Below, piece after piece: positions 36,684 through 45,894 of a DNA stretch of 64,000 nucleotides (its first letter is position 1; each line of letters starts with the position of its first letter). The stretch is from Palsa-1400 sp036501625 (GTDB taxonomy: Bacteria > Verrucomicrobiota > Verrucomicrobiia > Limisphaerales > Palsa-1400), in NCBI GenBank assembly GCA_036501625.1, contig DASXZY010000079.1, forward strand, positions 310,001 through 374,000. The letters run 5' to 3'. The notes under the pieces are model-generated. The model saw only the letters and a program-made list of their open reading frames with translations. It did not search any database and had not been told where the DNA came from. The position numbers and the translations under genes are program-made.

Positions 36684-37943
36684 TCACTTTTGCGGACTGG
36701 CGGACGCAGGAGCAGCCGCCGTCGTGCTGTCCGCGATTTCAGGTGAAATGCGCCACAGCAAGCCCATTGCGGCCTCGTGAATGTAGGACTTCGCGCCATT
36801 GCCATCGGTCAGATAAATCCAGACTTTGTCAGTCAATAACATGGGCCGCTTGAGCCGCTGGGCGGCGGGCGCGTCCAGTTTGATGGGGAACAGCGCAATG
36901 CCACGCGTCCCGCCGGCGAGATCGAAAAGCGCGCTGCTGAACAAGGTTGAAACGCCCGGTTCATCGCCGGAAGTGACATCGACGCCCATTTTAGACAGCC
37001 GGTCGGCGCGGTTATATTGGTACTGGACGGAGACCACCATTTCCGTGCGGTCAAAATTGCGGTTGAGGAGATCGACAGTGACGATTTTGGACTTGGCGCC
37101 CGGCGCGAGCGTGAAGGCGGCCCGCTCCTTTTCAAATGCCAATTGCCTGGCGGCGGCTTCCTTGCGGGCATGCTCTTCGACTTCGGCCTTTTGCCGCGCG
37201 GCTTCGAGGGCTTTGGCATCGGCTTCGGCCTTCGCCTTTTCCTCGGCCAGCCGGCTGGCTTCGGCTTCGGTGCGCGCTTTTGCGGCGGCTTCGGCGGCAG
37301 ATTGCTCTTCGGCCAGGCGTTTGGCTGCGGCTTCCTGGCGCGCGCGCTCATCTGCCAGTGCCTTGAGCCGGGCGCCGGCCTCGGTTTTGGCTGCGGCTTC
37401 CTGGCGCGCCTTTTCTTCGGCTTGGCCGGCCTCCGCTGAGGCTGCATTTGCCAGTGGAGCCGCGACGGACGCCGCAGCCGGCGTGCCGCCCCATTTGAGA
37501 CTGCGGGCGAAGATTCCCTGGCTGATAAGCGTGTTGGCGCCCTCTGTCAGCATGAGAATCTTGACGTGGTCGGTCGTCAATTCGGAGGGCGCGCCCGGTT
37601 CGTCGTTGAAAAATTTGACGGGAAACGAAATCGTGCCGCGCCCCGTTCCGACAAGGACAGGGTTGGCACCAAACCAGCGGGAAACATGCGCCGTCTTTTT
37701 ATCGGTGATCACGGGAACGATGCGCGCGGACGAGCCGTGCAGGCCGTCGTAGGAAAAATCCACGGTCAGGATCATCTCCGTGCTGTAAGTGGATTCATTG
37801 CGAACGCGGAGATTGCTCAAACTGGCGCCGGCAAAGGCCTGGCCTTGCGAATAGACGCCTTGCGGATAGACTAGAATCGGCTGAGCGCGGGAGGCCAGAG
37901 CAAACAACACCAACCCGGCGCACCAAGCTTTCGTTTGGTTCAT
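36684..37943 (-). CDS. Secreted TolA-like protein: two related beta-domains joined by an Ala/Glu/Lys coiled coil
   Basis: A 419-residue exported protein with a signal peptide (about 1-20, ending SRAQ). Residues 35-150 form a beta-rich domain (TEMILTVDFSYDG, GTGRGTISFPVKF, TTDHVKILMLTEG). About 165-275 are an Ala/Glu/Lys/Arg helix rich in EEKARQEAAAK-type repeats. About 277-400 form a second domain with the same blocks (TEMVVSVQYQYNR, GGTRGIALFPIKL, LTDKVWIYLTDG). The two domains look like an internal duplication. It is convergent with exbD. A periplasm-spanning or stalk-like role is a guess; no family name is assigned. Confidence 0.75.
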   Translation of the reverse strand: MNQTKAWCAGLVLFALASRAQPILVYPQGVYSQGQAFAGASLSNLRVRNESTYSTEMILTVDFSYDGLHGSSARIVPVITDKKTAHVSRWFGANPVLVGTGRGTISFPVKFFNDEPGAPSELTTDHVKILMLTEGANTLISQGIFARSLKWGGTPAAASVAAPLANAASAEAGQAEEKARQEAAAKTEAGARLKALADERARQEAAAKRLAEEQSAAEAAAKARTEAEASRLAEEKAKAEADAKALEAARQKAEVEEHARKEAAARQLAFEKERAAFTLAPGAKSKIVTVDLLNRNFDRTEMVVSVQYQYNRADRLSKMGVDVTSGDEPGVSTLFSSALFDLAGGTRGIALFPIKLDAPAAQRLKRPMLLTDKVWIYLTDGNGAKSYIHEAAMGLLWRISPEIADSTTAAAPASASPQK

Positions 37944-37978
37944 AGGCAGTAGTGGCGGTCAACGGCGCCCTGCCAAGC

Positions 37979-38578
37979 TCAATGGCTGGTCGCGTCTTTG
38001 AGGTTTCGGTTTTCTTTAAACGTCAAGGAGGCCGAGTTCATGCAATATCGCAGCCCGGTCGGCCGCGGGCCATCCTCGAACACGTGTCCCAAATGCGCGT
38101 CGCACCGGGCGCACAACACTTCCACACGCTCCATCCCAAAACTGCGATCAGTGTGGGTAATCACATTTTCCTTGGCCACGGGTTGAAAGAAACTGGGCCA
38201 GCCGGTGCCGGAATCAAATTTCACCTCCGAGGTGAACAAGGGCAGGCCGCAGCAAATGCAATAATAAACACCCGGCTTGTGCTGATCGTAAAAGGCGCCG
38301 CAAAAAGCCGGCTCGGTGCCCTTGTTGCGCGCGATGCGGTATTCGTCCGCTGTCAATTGTTTGGCCCACTCGGCGTCAGTCTTGATGACTTTGGGAGTTT
38401 CGACCAGCGGCCCCGGAAGGCCTTTGTCATCGAGAAGGCGAACTTTTACCATAACGACTTGATTGCTGTTGGAGTTTTGCGCCTCTTGCGCGGGAGCCGG
38501 AGCGGTGGACGACTGCGCGTCGCAACCGACGACAGCAACCGCCAGAGCAGCCACGAGCAGGTTGTGGATACCGATCAT
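37979..38578 (-). CDS. msrB: Peptide-methionine (R)-S-oxide reductase with lipoprotein-type leader
   Basis: MsrB repairs methionine-R-sulfoxide in proteins. The catalytic Cys is in LRYCMNSASL near the C-terminus. Zinc ligands are in CICCGLPLF and CARCDAHLGH. FDSGTGWPSF is the family landmark. The 199-residue form starting at 38578 has an export leader MIGIHNLLVAALAVAVVGCD, suggesting a lipid-anchored periplasmic enzyme. A longer start at 38620 is possible. The enzyme would suit repair of exported proteins. Confidence 0.92.
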   Translation of the reverse strand: MIGIHNLLVAALAVAVVGCDAQSSTAPAPAQEAQNSNSNQVVMVKVRLLDDKGLPGPLVETPKVIKTDAEWAKQLTADEYRIARNKGTEPAFCGAFYDQHKPGVYYCICCGLPLFTSEVKFDSGTGWPSFFQPVAKENVITHTDRSFGMERVEVLCARCDAHLGHVFEDGPRPTGLRYCMNSASLTFKENRNLKDATSH

Positions 38579-38675
38579 CAGCGAATACCTTAACACGCGC
38601 CCGCGAAAATTAAAGCCCAAAATTCAAAGTTCAACATTGACCCCTGCCCCGGCCAATGCCACAGATGAATGACTT

Positions 38676-39953
38676 ATGATTCGTCATTCCATTGCCTTGG
38701 CGGCGTTCGCCCTTGGGGCCGGCTTGGCCCAGGCCCAGGAACATCTTCCGGCGTTCCGCAAAATTCAAATCACCGACAAATTCTGGAGCGAAGGAGCCGA
38801 TTTCGCCGATTTCAATCACGACGGGCACAACGACATCGTATCCGGGCCATTCTGGTACGAAGGGCCGGATTTCAAAACCCGCCACGAATACGCCCCGTCC
38901 CGCCATTCCTTCACCGCCACCAATGCCGCCGGGGAAAAGGAAACCATTGACGGATTCGAGGGCGGCCTTGGTGTCAACAATCAGTATTCCGAGGATTTCC
39001 TCACGTTCACCTTCGACATCGACGGCGACGGCTGGGCGGACATTGTCATTGTCGGTTTTCCTGGCAAGGAAACGTATTGGTACAGCAACCCGCAAAACAA
39101 GGAAGGCCATTGGGCGCGGCATACGATTATTGACTCGACGGACGATGAATCGCCCGCCTTCGGCGACTTGCTCGGCGATGGCAAAAGGGAGTTGATCTGC
39201 ATCACCAGCAATTATTTTGGGTACAGCGCGCCGGATTGGGCGCACCCGCGGGAGAAGTGGACTTTCCACCGCATTTCGCCCAAGAACAAGGAGTATCAAA
39301 GGTTTACCCACGGCCTTGGTTTTGGCGATCTCAACGGCGACGGCCGCAATGATATTTTGCTCAAAGACGGCTGGTACGAGCAGCCGGCTTCGCTGGCGGG
39401 TGACCCGGAATGGAGATTCCATCCCTATCCATTTGCACCCGGCGGCAGTTCGACGATGTACGCCTATGATGTCAATGGCGACGGATTGGCCGACGTCATC
39501 ACCTGCCTCAACCCGCACGGATTCGGCCTGGCCTGGTACGAGCAATTGCCGGACAAGAACGCGCAGGGGGAAATTCAATTCAGGCAGCACATCATCCTCA
39601 ATCCGGACGCGACGCCGGACAAATATGGCGTGGTTTTTTCGCAGCCGCACTCAGTCGCGCTGGCCGACATCGACGGGGATGGCTTGAAGGACATCGTGAC
39701 CGGCAAACGGTTTTGGGCGCACGGCAAAAACGGCCCCGATCCGCAATCTAATGAGCCGGCGGTGTTGTATTGGTTCAAGCTTACGCGCGGGCCGGACCAT
39801 GCGGCGGAGTTCGTGCCACATTTGATTGACACCAATTCCGGCGTCGGCACCGAAGTCATCGCGGGCGACGTCAATGGAGACGGCCATCCTGACATTGTTG
39901 TTGGCAACAAAAAAGGAACCTTCGTTTTTCTGCAAGAACCGGCCAGCCCGTAA
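38676..39953 (+). CDS. Secreted FG-GAP/VCBS-repeat protein
   Basis: A 425-residue exported protein with a signal peptide (about 1-21, AQAQ). It contains at least five calcium-binding-type repeats of the FG-GAP/VCBS kind: DFNHDGHNDIVSG, DIDGDGWADIVIV, DLNGDGRNDILLK, DVNGDGLADVITC, DIDGDGLKDIVTG and DVNGDGHPDIVVG. These usually build a seven-bladed integrin-alpha-like propeller. It is followed after 12 bases by a NIPSNAP gene. The ligand is unknown. Confidence 0.88.
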   Translation: MIRHSIALAAFALGAGLAQAQEHLPAFRKIQITDKFWSEGADFADFNHDGHNDIVSGPFWYEGPDFKTRHEYAPSRHSFTATNAAGEKETIDGFEGGLGVNNQYSEDFLTFTFDIDGDGWADIVIVGFPGKETYWYSNPQNKEGHWARHTIIDSTDDESPAFGDLLGDGKRELICITSNYFGYSAPDWAHPREKWTFHRISPKNKEYQRFTHGLGFGDLNGDGRNDILLKDGWYEQPASLAGDPEWRFHPYPFAPGGSSTMYAYDVNGDGLADVITCLNPHGFGLAWYEQLPDKNAQGEIQFRQHIILNPDATPDKYGVVFSQPHSVALADIDGDGLKDIVTGKRFWAHGKNGPDPQSNEPAVLYWFKLTRGPDHAAEFVPHLIDTNSGVGTEVIAGDVNGDGHPDIVVGNKKGTFVFLQEPASP

Positions 39954-39965
39954 TTTGAATCGATT

Positions 39966-40772
39966 ATGAAAAGACGCGCCTTTCTCCAATCTTCCATGGC
40001 CCTGGCGGGCGGCGCCGCGGTCGTTTCCAGTTTGGCGGCTGAAGCCCAGGAAACGGGCGGGGCCGCAGCGCGCCAATTTTACGAATTGCGCCTCTACCAT
40101 TTGCGGCGCGGCCCGCAACAGGAACTATTTGACAAATTCTGGCGCGAAGCGGCCATCCCCGCCCTCAACCGGGCCGGTGTGGCCCAGGTGGGCGTCTTCA
40201 GCGTGGCGGTGGGGCCGGAAAGCCCGACCATGTATGTGCTGCTCGCGCATTCTTCGCTTGACTCGCTCGCGGCCACCCCGGCGCGCATCGAGAAGGATGA
40301 GGAATTCCGAAAAGCCGGGGCCGAATACCTCGACGCGCCCCCGTCCAATCCCGCTTACACGCGGGTGGAAAGCTCGTTCATGATCGCCTTTGAAGGGATG
40401 CCGAAACTGGCCGCGCCATCGTTCTCGAATGGCGGCAAATCGCGCGTTTTTGAATTGCGCACCTACGAAAGCCACAGCGTCAAAGCGCATCTTAAAAAAG
40501 TCGAGATGTTCAACAAGTGGGAGATGGCCATTTTCCGGCGCACTGGCCTGCCGCCCGTGTTTTTCGGCCAGACCCTCATCGGCCCGCGCCAGCCCAACTT
40601 GACCTACATGCTCGGCTTCGAGAACGCCGAGGCGCGCGATCGGGGTTGGGCCGCGTTCGGAGGCGATGCCGAATGGAAGAAGGTGCGCTCGACTCCCGGC
40701 TACACCGATCCGGAAATTGTATGTGACATCAGCAATGTCCTGTTGCGGCCGGCTGGCTATTCGCAGATTTAG
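39966..40772 (+). CDS. NIPSNAP-family protein with Tat-type leader
   Basis: A 268-residue protein with an N-terminal MKRRAFLQSSMALAGGAAVV leader that fits a twin-arginine export signal. Two NIPSNAP-like ferredoxin-fold halves follow, starting YELRLYHLRRG and FELRTYESHSV. The family has no settled enzymatic role; similar genes are common in Planctomycetes and Verrucomicrobia. It is very close to the FG-GAP gene, so probably in one operon. A 6-bp GC hairpin follows at 40787-40806. Confidence 0.86.
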   Translation: MKRRAFLQSSMALAGGAAVVSSLAAEAQETGGAAARQFYELRLYHLRRGPQQELFDKFWREAAIPALNRAGVAQVGVFSVAVGPESPTMYVLLAHSSLDSLAATPARIEKDEEFRKAGAEYLDAPPSNPAYTRVESSFMIAFEGMPKLAAPSFSNGGKSRVFELRTYESHSVKAHLKKVEMFNKWEMAIFRRTGLPPVFFGQTLIGPRQPNLTYMLGFENAEARDRGWAAFGGDAEWKKVRSTPGYTDPEIVCDISNVLLRPAGYSQI

Positions 40773-40786
40773 AGGTTTCCTGAATT

Positions 40787-40806
40787 CCCCTTGTATTTGG
40801 AAGGGG
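40787..40806. terminator. Possible weak terminator hairpin
   Basis: CCCCTT (40787-40792) and AAGGGG (40801-40806) pair around GTATTTGG, 15 bases after the NIPSNAP stop. There is no T-run after it. Confidence 0.3.
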
Positions 40807-40848
40807 GATGCCGGATGTTAAGGGGCGTCCCAAAACCGGGCGCATCCG

Positions 40849-41286
40849 ATGCAAACGCCCTCATTCATCGCATTTTTAAAACGCTGGCTCATCACGACGG
40901 TCGCGGTCTGGCTCGCGGCAAGCATCGTGCCGGGGATACATTACACGACACCGGGCTTGTTCCTCGCGGCGCTCGCGCTCGGCCTGCTCAACGCCTTCGT
41001 CCGGCCCATCGTCATGGTGCTATCGCTGCCGCTGCTCATCTTCACCTTGGGGCTGTTCATGCTGGTCATCAACGCGCTGCTGCTGTGGTCAGTCGGCTCG
41101 GTTCTCAGGGGCTTTCACGTGGATGGCTTCGCCTCGGCTTTCTGGGGGTCGCTGCTCATCAGCATCACCTCGCTGCTGCTCAATGCCATGACCAAAAGCG
41201 GTTCCGGGCGCATCGAATTTCGCTCCGGCAAACCGCCCTCGCGCCGCCCGCCGGGAGATGGCGGCGGTCCTGTTATTGACGTTTGA
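40849..41286 (+). CDS. Phage-holin-family (YvlD-like) membrane protein
   Basis: A 145-residue protein with about four membrane helices (WLITTVAVWLAASIVPGI, GLFLAALALGLLNAFVRPIV, PLLIFTLGLFMLVINALLLW, AFWGSLLISITSLLLNA). The NAFVRPIV and LFMLVINALLLW blocks match the widespread Phage_holin_4_2/YvlD group, which is chromosomal and not proof of a prophage. The C-terminal tail is basic and Gly/Pro-rich. Its end overlaps the convergent trmB gene by 14 bases. Confidence 0.87.
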   Translation: MQTPSFIAFLKRWLITTVAVWLAASIVPGIHYTTPGLFLAALALGLLNAFVRPIVMVLSLPLLIFTLGLFMLVINALLLWSVGSVLRGFHVDGFASAFWGSLLISITSLLLNAMTKSGSGRIEFRSGKPPSRRPPGDGGGPVIDV

Positions 41287-41887
41287 CCGCGCGGTAAGCC
41301 GCCCGCAGCGTCTGGACGCCCCTGGCCAGGAAGCCGCGCTCAAAATCCGTCAGCGTGGCTGCCAATTCCTCCGGCGCGGATGTCTCCGCGAACAACGGGC
41401 ACGCCGCGAAAACCTGCTTCATCCGCGCAAAATAATCCGCGTCATCCGTGCGCAAATAAATGACGCCCTCCTCCGCCAGCGCCTGATGGGCCAGCAGCGG
41501 AAACCGTTCGTTGATGAGGCGGTTCTTGTGATGACGGCGTTTCGGCCACGGATCGGGAAAGTAAACATGCACGGCCGCGGCCGAGGCGGGCGGCAGCAGG
41601 CGCTCGAGAAAATAAGCCGCTTCAATCCGAACCGCGCGCACATCGTTCAAGCCGAGGCGGCGCGCCTTGCGATCCAGTTTCCGCAACCGCCCCAGCAGGC
41701 GTTCCACGCCGATGAAGTTGCGCTCCTTATGCAGGCTGGCGTATTGGGCCAAAAACGAACCGTCGCCGCTGCCCAACTCCACTTCCAAAGGCTGGCGGCG
41801 GCCGAACATCCGGCCCAAGTCAAGCCGTTCGATGACCGAGCCAAGCGAATGGATGATCGTTTCAGCGGGGCTTGGCGGAATCTCCAT
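41273..41887 (-). CDS. trmB: tRNA (guanine-N7-)-methyltransferase
   Basis: TrmB makes m7G46 in tRNA with S-adenosylmethionine. The SAM loop is VELGSGDGSFL near residue 33. The GVERLLGRL block and the family signature VYFPDPWPKRRHHKNRLIN are present, with YLRTDDADYFARM later. The length of 204 residues is normal. Its start lies 26 bases inside the end of the DUF1080 gene on the same strand, and its end overlaps the holin-family gene from the other side. Confidence 0.93.
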   Translation of the reverse strand: MEIPPSPAETIIHSLGSVIERLDLGRMFGRRQPLEVELGSGDGSFLAQYASLHKERNFIGVERLLGRLRKLDRKARRLGLNDVRAVRIEAAYFLERLLPPASAAAVHVYFPDPWPKRRHHKNRLINERFPLLAHQALAEEGVIYLRTDDADYFARMKQVFAACPLFAETSAPEELAATLTDFERGFLARGVQTLRAAYRAVKRQ

Positions 41888-42539
41888 GGTCCAAGAGGCG
41901 CAATTTGAAATCCTTGTACTCGGCGGTCGTCGAAAAAGTGGCCATGCCCAGCGGTTCGGACATGTAAATGGCGCCGGGCCGCACCGAGACTTTGCGGTCG
42001 GTGATGGTCACGTCAATAATTTTATCTTTGTCCAGCCAGACTTGAATTTTCGCGGGCGTCACGCGCAGCACGACATGGTACCATTGGCCGGTCTTAAAAT
42101 ACATCGAGCGCGTCGTCTCGTTTTCGGAGGCGTCCTGGTCGTCCAAACTCGACAACCCGGCCAATCCTCCGCCCCAGCCGCCCAGGATCAGGCTGCATGA
42201 GGAATCCGCCACCGGAAATGTTAGGCCGACAAAGAAATCGCCGCCCTCCTTTTTGACGGCATCCACGGAAATTTCATAATCCGTTTTCGGCAGCGCGCCG
42301 TTGGTCCAATTGATGCCGCCCAAGTCGTCGCCCATGGCAATTTTCAAAGCCCCGCCATCGACCGTCACCGGGCCGTGCCCCGCGAAATCCGTCACCGCCC
42401 AATTGGCCAGGGATTTCCCATCGAACAAATCGGTCCAATTGGTGGACCAATGGATTGTCTCGGCGGGCGCGTTGGTGGCAGGCCCGGCTTCCGCCTGCCA
42501 AACCGACGCCAGCGCCAAAAGTATTATCGCGCGTATCAT
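41862..42539 (-). CDS. DUF1080 (3-keto-disaccharide hydrolase-like) secreted protein
   Basis: A 225-residue exported protein with a signal peptide (about 1-18, AEAG). The DUF1080 start WTDLFDGKSLANWAV is clear; the rest is a concanavalin-like jelly roll (YEISVDAVKKEGGDFFVGLT, GQWYHVVLRVTPAKIQVWLD). Members have been linked to hydrolysis of 3-keto-glycosides or to sugar binding; which applies here is not shown. It lies just upstream of trmB with a 26-base overlap. Confidence 0.87.
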   Translation of the reverse strand: MIRAIILLALASVWQAEAGPATNAPAETIHWSTNWTDLFDGKSLANWAVTDFAGHGPVTVDGGALKIAMGDDLGGINWTNGALPKTDYEISVDAVKKEGGDFFVGLTFPVADSSCSLILGGWGGGLAGLSSLDDQDASENETTRSMYFKTGQWYHVVLRVTPAKIQVWLDKDKIIDVTITDRKVSVRPGAIYMSEPLGMATFSTTAEYKDFKLRLLDHGDSAKPR

Positions 42540-42587
42540 GTGTTGATCTTAACTCCAACCGGCCGCGAGGAAAACATAAACATTCGC

Positions 42588-43456
42588 TCAGAAATCTTCC
42601 GCCGGATCGGTTCGCAGCCATTCGGCCAGGCTGGGCAGGCGGAAAGACAGATACTTTTGCAACTTGGCGCAATTCAATGAAGTGTCGGCGGGGCGCGGCT
42701 CTCCTTTGTATTCTCGGATCGAAGAACTCTCCAGGCGCGGATTGCATTCTGGGTGGCGGCTCGCCAGAAGCTCGCCGATTTGCAGGCGGGAAAGGCGTTC
42801 GGCGCCAGCCAGATGCCAGATGCCTCCGCGCGGCCGGGCTGCCATTTCCCAGATGGCGCGCGCGGTCACGGCGGCGGGAATCGGGCAGCGAAATTCGTCA
42901 TGGAACAGCCGCACTATTTTGCCTTCCGCCCACACGGCGCGAAATTGCTCGTTGTAGCCACTCCGGCCGCCCGGCGACGCGCCGCTGTTGAGGGACGTGC
43001 GAACGACGGCGTGCCGCGGATTTCGCAGAACGATGGATTCAGCTTCGAGTTTGAGGCTGCCATAGATGCTCAGCGGGCGGGCCGCGTCGGTTTCGCGGTA
43101 ATTTCCCCGCGCGCCGTCAAACACAAGGTCTGTCGAGAAGAAAATAAAACCGGCCCCGGCCGCCAGCCCGGCCAGATGGGCGGTGGCATCAACATTGATT
43201 CGGCGGGCTTCGGCGGGACGGGCCTGGCAATCGACCGTTTTGGACATCGCCGCGCAATGAATAATCAGGCGCGGGCGGTCCGCCGCAAACCGCCGATCGA
43301 CGGCGCCGAAATCGGTCAAATCCAGATCGGCGCGAGCAAGCGGGATGGCGCGTGCGCCAGGAGCATATGCGCGCGCGAGGCGGGCGATGTAGCTGCCAAT
43401 GAGGCCGCCCGCGCCCGTAATCCAAACCGCCCCCGGCCCTTCTGTATCGCCGCTGC

Positions 43457-43460
<4 letters not shown>
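42588..43460 (-). CDS. RmlD-like NAD(P)-dependent sugar reductase (extended SDR)
   Basis: A 290-residue extended SDR. The nucleotide loop is ITGAGGLIGSYIA. Then come LIIHCAAMSKTVDC, FFSTDLVFDG and the active-site YGSLKLEAE (YxxxK). The RGNYRETDAARPLSIYG region matches RmlD, the dTDP-4-dehydrorhamnose reductase family, but the other rml genes are not nearby, so the substrate is open. The start is TTG at 43458-43460, overlapping the amidase stop (TTGA). This suggests coupling with the preceding gene. Confidence 0.82.
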
Positions 43461-44344
<884 letters not shown>

Positions 44345-44364
44345 CTCTTAATCTTGCTCTGGCT

Positions 44365-44400
44365 CCTAATCTTATTCTTCCGAGAGGGATTAGGATTAGG
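44365..44400. repeat. Inverted CCTAATC / GATTAGG repeat between two genes
   Basis: CCTAATC (44365-44371) faces GATTAGG (44388-44394), and GATTAGGATTAGG (44388-44400) repeats the unit. The same 13-base sequence occurs inverted at 973-985. It lies between the Ser/Thr kinase stop and the amidase start, on the minus strand. It could be a weak hairpin or a small dispersed repeat. Confidence 0.5.
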
Positions 44401-44414
44401 ACTGGGAACCTGAA

Positions 44415-45419
44415 TTACTTCGCCGCCTTGGTGAGAGTCGCGCGTTCCATGACGGTGGTTTCTCCCCGGTCAGTCGGGGAAGGAGTCGTCTGCCCAAAAA
44501 GTTCGCGAATGAATTTACCCAGCGTTTCGTTGGTCGGGCCGTAGCCTTGGTGATAAATGTGATACTCCAAATCGTAGAGCAGCTCATCCGCCGCCGGATA
44601 ACGCTTGGACAAATCCCGCGAGAGCGTCCGATGCAGCATTTCATTCAGGCGCTGGTCGATGCGCGAATTGAGCTGGCAGAAGTTCGGCAGGGGCAGAGTC
44701 ATGATGCGCTCGCGCGATTCCTCAGCGGACCCCCCTTTGAAAATGTTGTAGCCCAGCAAAAGGTTGGCCAGCACCACGCCGGTCGAAAAAATATCGGACC
44801 GCTTGTCGGTGATTTGAAAATCGGCCTGCTCCGGGCTCATGTAATCTGCTTTGCCGGCCACCACTTCGCCTTCGTTGTCTTGCAGAAAGCCCTTGGCCTT
44901 GGCGATGCCAAAATCGGTCAGCTTCACGTCGCCCGCGAAGGCAATCATGATATTCTTGAAGCTGACATCGCGATGCACAATGCCCATCGGGCGGCCGGAA
45001 TCATCGCCCTTGGCATGGGCGTAGGAGAGGCCGCGCGCGATGCGGCTGGTGATGAAAACGGCCAGTTCCGTCGGCAGCACCTGGCGTTTTTCCGACAATT
45101 GCTGCGCGAACTGCTCCAGATTCACTCCATTAATCAATTCCATGGAGATAAAATAAAGCCCGCGCGCCTCACCCAAATGGTAAGTTTGAACGATATTGGT
45201 GTGGATCAAATCGGCCACCAACTTGGCTTCGCCGATAAAATTCTCGATGAACTGCTTTTGATTGGCGTAATTCTGGCGGATGACCTTCATGGCCACGCGC
45301 TTGACAAAGTTGCGCGCGCCCATTTGCTGCGCTTCATAAACGATGCCCATGCCGCCTTCGACAATTTTGCGCGTGATCTCGTAACGGAAATCGCTTTGAA
45401 TCGTAAACAGCACTGCCAT
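44415..45419 (-). CDS. Serine/threonine protein kinase (Hanks type)
   Basis: A 334-residue soluble kinase without an obvious membrane helix. The Gly loop is EGGMGIVYEA, the ATP Lys is in VAMKVIRQ, the catalytic loop reads IVHRDVSFKNIMIA (HRDVS in place of the common HRDLK), the metal site is LTDFGIAKAK and the P+1 region is YMSPEQADF. The start ATG at 45417-45419 (MAVLFTIQSD) is chosen because an in-frame extension to 45560 would fill the promoter gap to the divergent HU gene. The C-terminal tail is Thr-rich (RGETTVMERATLTKAAK). Its targets are unknown. Confidence 0.9.
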   Translation of the reverse strand: MAVLFTIQSDFRYEITRKIVEGGMGIVYEAQQMGARNFVKRVAMKVIRQNYANQKQFIENFIGEAKLVADLIHTNIVQTYHLGEARGLYFISMELINGVNLEQFAQQLSEKRQVLPTELAVFITSRIARGLSYAHAKGDDSGRPMGIVHRDVSFKNIMIAFAGDVKLTDFGIAKAKGFLQDNEGEVVAGKADYMSPEQADFQITDKRSDIFSTGVVLANLLLGYNIFKGGSAEESRERIMTLPLPNFCQLNSRIDQRLNEMLHRTLSRDLSKRYPAADELLYDLEYHIYHQGYGPTNETLGKFIRELFGQTTPSPTDRGETTVMERATLTKAAK

Positions 45420-45568
45420 CGCGCGAATGTTGGTGAACGCCGCCGGCAAGTCAAGGCAAAAGGCGGCCGCCGTTTCCGATTTTCTCCTTGCGCGAGTTGC
45501 TGCAAGAGTTTTAATAACGAGACGAGGCCGAAATGCATCGGCTTCGATTGAACTGATCACACACGATT

Positions 45569-45856
45569 ATGGCACATTCACTTTCCAAATCAGATTTGGC
45601 CGCCGCGTTGGCGGCGAAGAACGGGTTGACCAAAAAGGCCGGCGCGGAAATTCTCGATTCCCTGGCGCAACTGGCCTACAAACACGCCAAGAACAGCTTC
45701 ACCCTCCCCGGCATCGGCAAGCTCTTGCTTGTCAACCGCAAGGCGCGCATCGGGCGCAATCCAAAAACGCTTCAGCCGGTGGCGATTCCCGCCCGGAAAG
45801 TCGTTAAATTTCGCGTGGCCAAGGCTTTCAAAGAGTCGGTGCTGGGCGCGCCTTGA
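45569..45856 (+). CDS. HU-family DNA-binding protein
   Basis: A 95-residue HU/IHF-type protein. The N-terminal helices (LSKSDLAAALAAKNGLTKKA) and the beta-arm region (FTLPGIGKLLLVNRKARIGR, then NPKTLQPVAIPARKVVKFR) are complete. It would bind and bend DNA as a dimer in the nucleoid. The RIGRNPKTLQPV arm differs slightly from the usual RTGRNPxTGE. The stop lies 38 bases before the panE start. Confidence 0.9.
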   Translation: MAHSLSKSDLAAALAAKNGLTKKAGAEILDSLAQLAYKHAKNSFTLPGIGKLLLVNRKARIGRNPKTLQPVAIPARKVVKFRVAKAFKESVLGAP

Positions 45857-45894
45857 TTTGGATGGCCGCCATTTCCGGCGCGCGCGCGCGGGCC

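Noticed and set aside
40849..41286. Holin-family protein as evidence of a prophage
   Set aside because: The YvlD-like group is a common chromosomal membrane protein and no phage genes or attachment sites are nearby.
45420..45560. 47-residue extension of the Ser/Thr kinase
   Set aside because: It would occupy the whole divergent gap to the HU gene and has no kinase-like features.
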